Source of the DNA: Globodera rostochiensis
Lineage: Eukaryota; Nematoda; Chromadorea; Rhabditida; Heteroderidae
Direction: 5' to 3'
DNA length: 64,000 nt
Assembly: GCA_018350325.1 (NCBI GenBank)
Contig: JAEVLN010000022.1
Location: 1,071,105 to 1,135,104 of the forward strand
Part shown: piece after piece, positions 59,016 to 64,000 of the stretch
Layout of the letters: each line of letters starts with the position of its first letter
Numbering within the stretch: position 1 is the first letter of the stretch
Notes under the pieces: generated by a model
Databases searched by the model: none
The model's input: the letters and a program-made list of their open reading frames with translations, nothing else
What the model was told of the DNA's origin: nothing
Program-made: the position numbers and the translations under genes

Positions 59016-59411
59016 AATGTCACAAGAAGGAGGCATGGAGGGGACGACACCCAAGTCGCTACTTTTTTCTGCAAGCTTAATTCCTTATAACTTTTTTCAA
59101 AGTCAAATAAATCATCATTCGAAAGCTTACAATTAGTAGAAGCTACCAACAAGCAAAGCTAAGCGATTAGACTTCAAAAAAGAAGCTTTAGCATTTTATC
59201 AAAAATCTGATTTAGGTGGTTGACTTTGAAAAAAAGTCATAAGGAAATAAGTTTGGAAAAAGTAGCGAGTTGGGTAAATAGCCCACAAAAGCAGTCTAAA
59301 TTTAATACGATTCCAGACATCCATTATTCCCATTCCACGTTAATCCGCTCGAGTATACATAATTGTCGCTTAAGTTTTACCTTTTTTAGCTTTCTTAAAA
59401 ACTGGTATTTA
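59016..59411. other. Intergenic, A/T-rich
   Basis: Upstream region of the zinc-finger gene; divergent to the secreted gene copy B. Open frame from 59220 runs into the ATG at 59412 without clear coding character. Confidence 0.4.
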
Positions 59412-60402
59412 ATGGAGAAGGAAACAACAACAACACAACGTGAATCGGCAACTCTCATCGCTCAGAAGCGTACGACCATCAGACAAAGTCCCGACAAATA
59501 TTCTAATCACTGATCAGAAGTTCCAATTTTTCAGATTCGAAAGGCCGCAAAGAAAATCCGATTGGAGCCAAAACATCGGTGGACAAACAGCACAAGTGCG
59601 AATACTGTCCGAAGACGTTTGATTGGCCATCCCAACTGAAAGAACATACGCTTTTCCATTACGGTGTGCGTTCGTTCAAAGTGAGAGGAATTGAGGAGTT
59701 TCAAAAAATAAACCGAATTTTTTATTTAGTGTGACATTTGCAAGAAGCGATTCCACACATCTAGCGGTCTGAAAAGACACACTTTCATCCATTCCAGTGT
59801 GCGTACGTTCAAAGTGAGAGGAATTGAGGAGTTTCAAAAAATAACCCAATTTTTTATTTAGTGTGACATTTGCAAGAAGGGATTCCACCAATTGGACGGT
59901 CTGAAAGTGCACTCTCTCATCCATTCCAGTGTGCGTTCGTTCAAAGTGAGAGGAATTGAGGAGTTTTAAAAATAACCGAATTTTATATTTAGTGTGACAT
60001 TTGCAACAAGCGATTCCACACATCTAGCGACCTGAAAGTGCACTCTCTCGTCCATTCCGGTGTGCGTTCGTTCAAAGTGAGAGGAATTGAGGAGTTTTAA
60101 AAATAACCGAATTTTATGTTTAGTGTGACATTTGCAAGAAGCGATTCAAACGATCTGGCCATCTGAAAGTGCACTCTCTCGTCCATTCCGGTGTGCGTTC
60201 GTTCGAAGTGAGAATCAGGCCAATAACCCTTAAAGAATCGTCTAAATTTAGTGCGCACGTACAAACATTTTTTGATTTTCAGAAGTACACGAAAGTTGTG
60301 ATTGTTCGTCAGGAGAAGACGGTCCGCCATGAGCTGGTCAAGATTGTTCGTGAGGAGATTCGTACTCGCCGTGAGACGATGTTTCTGCGCGCCTCGAATT
60401 AG
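59412..60402 (+). CDS. C2H2 zinc-finger protein with one finger per repeated exon
   Basis: Exon 1 from ATG 59412 (MEKETTTTQRESATLIAQKR) ends at a GTCCCG donor, joining in phase to exon 2 (59535-59680): finger CEYCPKTFDWPSQLKEHTLF then H. Exons 3-6 start at 59730, 59862, 59993 and 60124, each 84 nt and phase 0, each coding one finger: CDICKKRFHTSSGLKRHTFI H, CDICKKGFHQLDGLKVHSLI H, CDICNKRFHTSSDLKVHSLV H, CDICKKRFKRSGHLKVHSLV H. The linker SGVRSFK differs from the classic TGEKPF. The last exon is basic: KYTKVVIVRQEKTVRHELVK, then IVREEIRTRRETMFLR, stop at 60400-60402. Total five fingers. Nucleic-acid binding is expected; targets unknown. Introns 3 to 5 are near-identical copies. Confidence 0.85.
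59681..60207 (+). repeat. Tandem duplication of an exon-intron cassette, about 131-bp unit
   Basis: Four exon starts are spaced 132, 131 and 131 bp. Exon and intron (GTGAGAGGAATTGAGGAGTT..ATTTAG) are copied together with few changes. Each unit adds one zinc finger and keeps the frame because exons are 84 nt long with phase 0 on both sides. Confidence 0.92.
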
Positions 60403-60744
60403 GACGAATTTTGTGATCTGTATATATACAATAGGATAATTACATATATTGTTTGTTAATTGTGTTTTAATCAGAATGTTCTTCATCATATTGTATCGTA
60501 TTTGTTTATTTTTGTGTAAAGCACCGACATTTCAACAAACTGCCAGAATTCGAGAGTAGACATTAAAAAAGTGTATGAAAAAGGACTCAAACCGAATTTA
60601 GGTTAAAAGTCTAGAATACTACCATCTAAGGGTTTGGCAAACCAAATTTAGTACCATAAAAATGAACTTTGTTTGGTGGAAATCAATGGAACTGGGAAAA
60701 TGGAAGTTCAAATGTTGGAGGGATTTTTTCTTTGCGATCACTGA
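60403..60744. other. Convergent 3' spacer, no gene seen
   Basis: Lies between two genes that converge. A/T-rich, no feature recognised. Confidence 0.5.
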
Positions 60745-63700
60745 TCAGTGAAAGAGTATCGCCAGCACCAAAAAGAGCGTAACACCAACACACAGAGAGG
60801 TGGAGACCATGAAGAGCACTTTCCGAACGGAAGAGAGCTGAAAATTGGGGAGGGGAAAAAATGAGCGCCCCCGAGGGGAGAAAGGAGCGGGTGGAGGAAA
60901 AGAAAGAAAGTGAAGAGGAAGTCCCCTGAGGGGTAAAAATTTGGGGGGGGCATGTTTTTCGGGGACACGAAATTCAGTGTCCCAAAAGTGCCAAAAAAGG
61001 AAAACGACGGAAACCGCTGGCACGGGGCGGCCTCTTAGCCCACCCACTGGCCTTTGAGCTGAAGTTCTTCTGCGTGTGATAGTAATAGGCATCGGACGGT
61101 GTTGTGCCTCGGGCGCGTGTCTGCAGTTCGATGCCCTCCAGGCGTCGGTGCTCTTTCATCTCCGTGGAGCGCAACGCTTCACTGGCCTATAAATCGGACG
61201 GCGAAAATATTTAAAGAGCGGGCGGCATTAGGTTATTTATGTTATGACCAAAATGATCAGAAAGGCGGCCACGTAGAAGAAGATCAGAAGCCACAGAGAA
61301 AACTCGGCTAAAGCGAAGTGCGATCTAAGCGGGGAGGGCTAATGAAAGTGATCGGCGGGAAATTCAAACTTGAACTTCCACAGAGCAATGAAAATGGCGA
61401 ACAAAGCGAGGCCGAAAGCGATCAGACCGACGCTGAAATGGACGGTTTGATCAACAGAGACACAAAGGGAGGGGAGGCGGGACTCAAAAGTCAAATGCTG
61501 TGTCAGCACAATTAATTGTTCATCAAAATTCAGTGCCAACAATGCCCACTCATCCCCCCGAGGGGTTACCTTCGATGAGCCCAATTGAATATTGGCCTCT
61601 TCGGATGGTCAATGCCGCAGCGAAACAATGCGCCGAAGGGTTGAGTGAGTGCCAAAAACACCGCCACCGCGCCAGCCTAAAAAACAGGAAAAGTAACAAC
61701 GACCCACGAAGAGTTGAAGCGGATCAGATTCTCCATCGGAATTGAGAAACGAGATATTTCGAGATTCTCGATCGAAATCTTGATTTCGATCCTCACCTCC
61801 GGGCTCTAACTATGACCAACGATCGGAGACGGGCTACGGTCGCTGATCAGACTTCATTAACTTTGAAAATCAACTACCAAAGAGTGCCAGGCACCCCAGC
61901 TGAGTTGTGCATCTCCAAACCACGGACCCGTCCATCGACCTTTGGAGAACAGAACGAGCAGAAAGGACACGACCATGATGATCACGGACAGAAAGTTGAG
62001 GGTACGGTGAATCTGGAAAACGGATACTGTAGGGGGGGGGAAAGAGACGGTAGTTGGGTGGGGGTGGACGGTGGCACAATTTACATGGAACCAAATCTTC
62101 AGTCCCATGATCGTTGTGTGTTGCCACGAATCACGCATGAAGCGGGCGGAGTACACCGCGACAGAGGTGAGGCAAAGCCATGCGATGACCATCAGAATGC
62201 CTAAATTTGGTTTGGGAAGGGCAAAGTCAAAGATTCTTACGAAAAAAATGTTCAAAATCTTGCCATGCACATCGATCAGTGTCAGTCCTGCTCCATGTCC
62301 ATGCTGCTGTTGCTGCTGCTGCTGCTTTTGTTGTTGCTGTCCTCCTTGAAGTCCCGTGACGTCCATAGGAACTATCGGACGGGTTGAAACGTGTGGGAAC
62401 AAAGCATGATCATCGCTGTCCAACGAGTGAATTCCGATCACTGAACAGAGTCAGTCAGTCAGTCAGTCGTCAGATGTTTGTATTTACGCGTTTTATGGGC
62501 CCGCCTCAAAAATATTCTGGGACCGAATTCGAAAATATTGAATTTGCCACACATTTCAAATCTAAAACTGGACCCAGTTTGGATTTGAGGAACCGAGAAT
62601 TTCGATCGAGAATCTCGATCGGTCCGATCTCAACTCTCGTATCCAGAATCTCAATCAATCCAATCTCACTCTCGTCGAGATTTCGATCGAGTATCTCAAT
62701 CAATCCAATTTCTACTCTCGTCGAGAATTCGATTGACCTTTTGATCGAGTATCTCGATCGGTCCGATCTCTATTCTCGTCAAAATTCCGATCGGTCCGGT
62801 CTCTATTCTCGTCGAAATTCCGATCGGTCCGATCTCTAATAATATTATCGTCCAACAAACTTTGCGCCTCTGCTGACGGTCCCTTGGCCAAGAACAAAAA
62901 GTACGGCTTGCGCAAGTTTGGCTTTGCTAAGTCCTTCTTGCCAGCCACGTTTGAGTGTTGGCGAAACTGCGGTCAGTTTTTTTGTTTGTTAGTGCAAATT
63001 TGGTTGAATTCGCGCAGACTTCTGCTTGCTCACTTTGCAATAAATGCCCTCGTCGTCAGCGGTCCCCTCGAGCAGTTCAAGAAAGCCCCGTTCCGCTTCC
63101 TTAAGCATTTTCATAAAAATCAAAAAGGACGAAAAACGATTAGAGACAGTGAATAACCCTGGGGGGCAAGTAGCTTACCTTGGCACCGGCACAAAAATAC
63201 CCAGTGAATAACCCCTGGGGGGGGGGGAGGGTCAAGTCGCTCACCTTCGGCACCGGCACATTGCTCTTTGTGTTGGGCGGGTTTACAGCCAGTCGCGCTT
63301 CCACACGGCCTTGCCCATTCAGCATACAATACGTCACCGAATCATCGCCCTGCACAGAGTACAAAATAATTTCAGCCATGTCTCCATTCCCGGCGTGGTG
63401 CTTCAAAACCCTTCACATTCTCGAGAATCCCAAAACGGGGATCGATCCCCGATTTCAGCATCCCCGAAAAGTGCCTGCCCCCGCTTTTGATTACCACTTT
63501 CTTTTCCTACAGTATGCAGTTTTAAGAAAACCATTCTAAAGACCCTAATTGACTTCCCCCCCCCCTCCCCAACTTCGGACCATTTGTGCGTCCTCAGAGA
63601 ATGCGACTGCGACATATTTTATGTCCGGCGTGCTGCGTCTGGTGTACATTTCTGTCAGTGAATTTTGTTGTTTTGAGTTTTGGGGGGTTTCGGGGGGCTT

Positions 63701-63876
63701 TCAGACCGACCCATTCGAACACTGTCCGACGACGCGCCGTCCGGTTCCATGGCGAACAAATACGCACATGACGCCGCGTTTTGGGGCTTACCGGCCACGC
63801 AACCGCCGAATTCACACCGTTTGGACTGTCCGCATTGGGCGACGTCGAATTGAACGCCGCCGGTGACAGCAGAAGA
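60745..63876 (-). CDS. DOMON + cytochrome b561 protein, FRRS1/SDR2-like ferric reductase, 5' partial
   Basis: Read leftward from an exon at 63876: FDVAQCGQSKRCEFGGCVAG, SCAYLFAMEPDG; DIKYVAVAFSEDAQM; GNGDMAEIILYS, DSVTYCMLNGQGRVEARLAV; EAERGFLELLEGTADDEGIY; LRKPYFLFLAKGPS (DOMON). Then a Gln/His run and the b561 core: LTLIDVHGKILNIFFGILMV, IAWLCLTSVAVYSARFMRDSW, IWFHIHRTLNFLSVIIMVVS, SWGAWHSLAGAVAVFLALTQ, PFGALFRCGIDHPKRPIFNW AH; VGLIAFGLALFAIFIALWK; EFSLWLLIFFYVAAFLIIL; a Thr/Arg-rich segment and a last helix MVSTSLCVGVTLFLVLAIL FH. Stop at 60745-60747. The haem-ligand His residues (VHG, FHIHR, WHS, WAH) are in place. Family members move electrons across membranes to reduce iron. A Reeler domain and signal peptide, usual in FRRS1, would lie beyond the right edge. 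The extra C-terminal helix after the b561 core is notable. Confidence 0.88.
61740..61800. repeat. CGAGATTCTCGATCG dispersed repeat, intron copy
   Basis: GAGATATTTCGAGATTCTCG, ATCGAAATCTTGATTTCGAT: same family as 12570-12672 and 62590-62840. Confidence 0.6.
62590..62840. repeat. Minisatellite of TCTCGTCGAGATTTCGATCG words, intron
   Basis: About seven irregular units of 35-45 bp such as TCGATCGGTCCGATCTCTAT, TCTCGTCGAAATTCCGATCG and ATCAATCCAATCTCACTCTC, with internal palindromes (TCGTCGAGA; CGATCG). Lies in the DOMON-b561 gene intron just 5' (minus strand) of the Gln/His-run exon. Confidence 0.75.
63160..63268. repeat. Short direct duplication spanning a splice donor
   Basis: On the minus strand the block GTGCCGGTGCCGAAGGTGAG, with its following CCCAGGGGTTATTCACTG, is repeated about 60 bp downstream as GTGCCGGTGCCAAGGTAAGC with CCCAGGGTTATTCACTG. 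This creates two possible 5' splice sites (near 63246 and near 63182) for the same DOMON exon. Confidence 0.75.
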
Positions 63877-64000
63877 CTGGGAGGGGGGGGGGGTGTGGGA
63901 TTAATAAATAATTTTGGGGTTTGCCCGTTTCAGTCCCAAAACCAAAAAATTTAAAAAACTTTTCAGAATCCCGACGGGGCGAGGGTGGGGGCGCTAATCA

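Overview
This window reads as chromosomal DNA of a nematode. Coding exons are short, split by many introns (31 nt to over 1 kb) ending in TTTCAG, TTTTAG or TTAAG, and G+C-richer than the introns. The protein families fit a nematode: a cuticlin-type ZP protein, a divergent Argonaute, a nematode-type globin, SLC17A9-like, FRRS1-like, BTBD10-like and Rabex-5-like proteins. Intergenic and intronic DNA carries many long G or C homopolymers (up to about 25 nt), foldback/MITE elements and minisatellites. A pair of very small secreted proteins would suit a parasitic nematode such as a plant-parasitic tylenchid, but nothing here proves the lifestyle or species.

Layout, left to right. 0-2.7 kb: a Rabex-5 (A20 finger + VPS9) Rab5 exchange factor, 5' truncated (+). 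4.0-6.8 kb: a secreted Cys-containing protein of unknown function (+). 7.4-8.0 kb: a small C2H2-like gene (-). 8-11.3 kb: mostly repeats, including a foldback element. 11.4-11.7 kb: DSS1/SEM1 (-). 12.4-15.1 kb: an SLC17A9/VNUT-like vesicular transporter (+). 15-18.2 kb: homopolymer-rich, no convincing gene. 18.2-25.6 kb: a large secreted multi-PAN protein with mucin-like linkers (+). 26.4-27.8 kb: a Ser/Lys-rich protein of unknown function (-). 30.0-32.7 kb: a nematode globin with an 800-bp minisatellite in its first clear intron (+). 33.4 kb and 58.5 kb: the small secreted pair, in opposite orientations. 34.8-36.9 kb: BTBD10/KCTD20-like (-). 37.8-41.2 kb: a PA-TM-RING E3 ligase (+). 42.4-43.6 kb: a TTBK/CK1-like pseudokinase (-). 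44.0-45.2 kb: a REEP/TB2 family membrane protein with an N-terminal repeat domain (+). 46.2-49.8 kb: a cuticlin-type ZP protein (-). 51.4-52.3 kb: a MIC13/QIL1-like MICOS subunit (-). 53.3-58.0 kb: an Argonaute (+). 59.4-60.4 kb: a zinc-finger gene in which one repeated exon equals one finger (+). 60.7-63.9 kb: a DOMON + cytochrome b561 reductase, running off the right edge at its 5' end (-).

The genes do not form an operon-like pathway. They look like independent single-copy genes for endosome traffic (Rabex-5, PA-TM-RING), ER shape (REEP), mitochondrial cristae (MIC13), proteasome (DSS1), cuticle or extracellular matrix (ZP, PAN protein), small RNAs (Argonaute), oxygen/redox (globin, DOMON-b561) and purinergic vesicles (VNUT). 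Gene models were assembled by hand from exon reading frames, splice consensus and intron phase. Several give phase-consistent joins over 5 to 15 introns. Exon ends are still predictions without transcript evidence.

The most striking observation is the duplicated small secreted gene pair. The promoter, intron, C-terminal half and 3' flank are nearly identical between copies, while the signal-peptide exon and the start of exon 2 share almost nothing. Two complete short elements with hAT-type ends and 8-bp target duplications also sit in introns close to splice sites.
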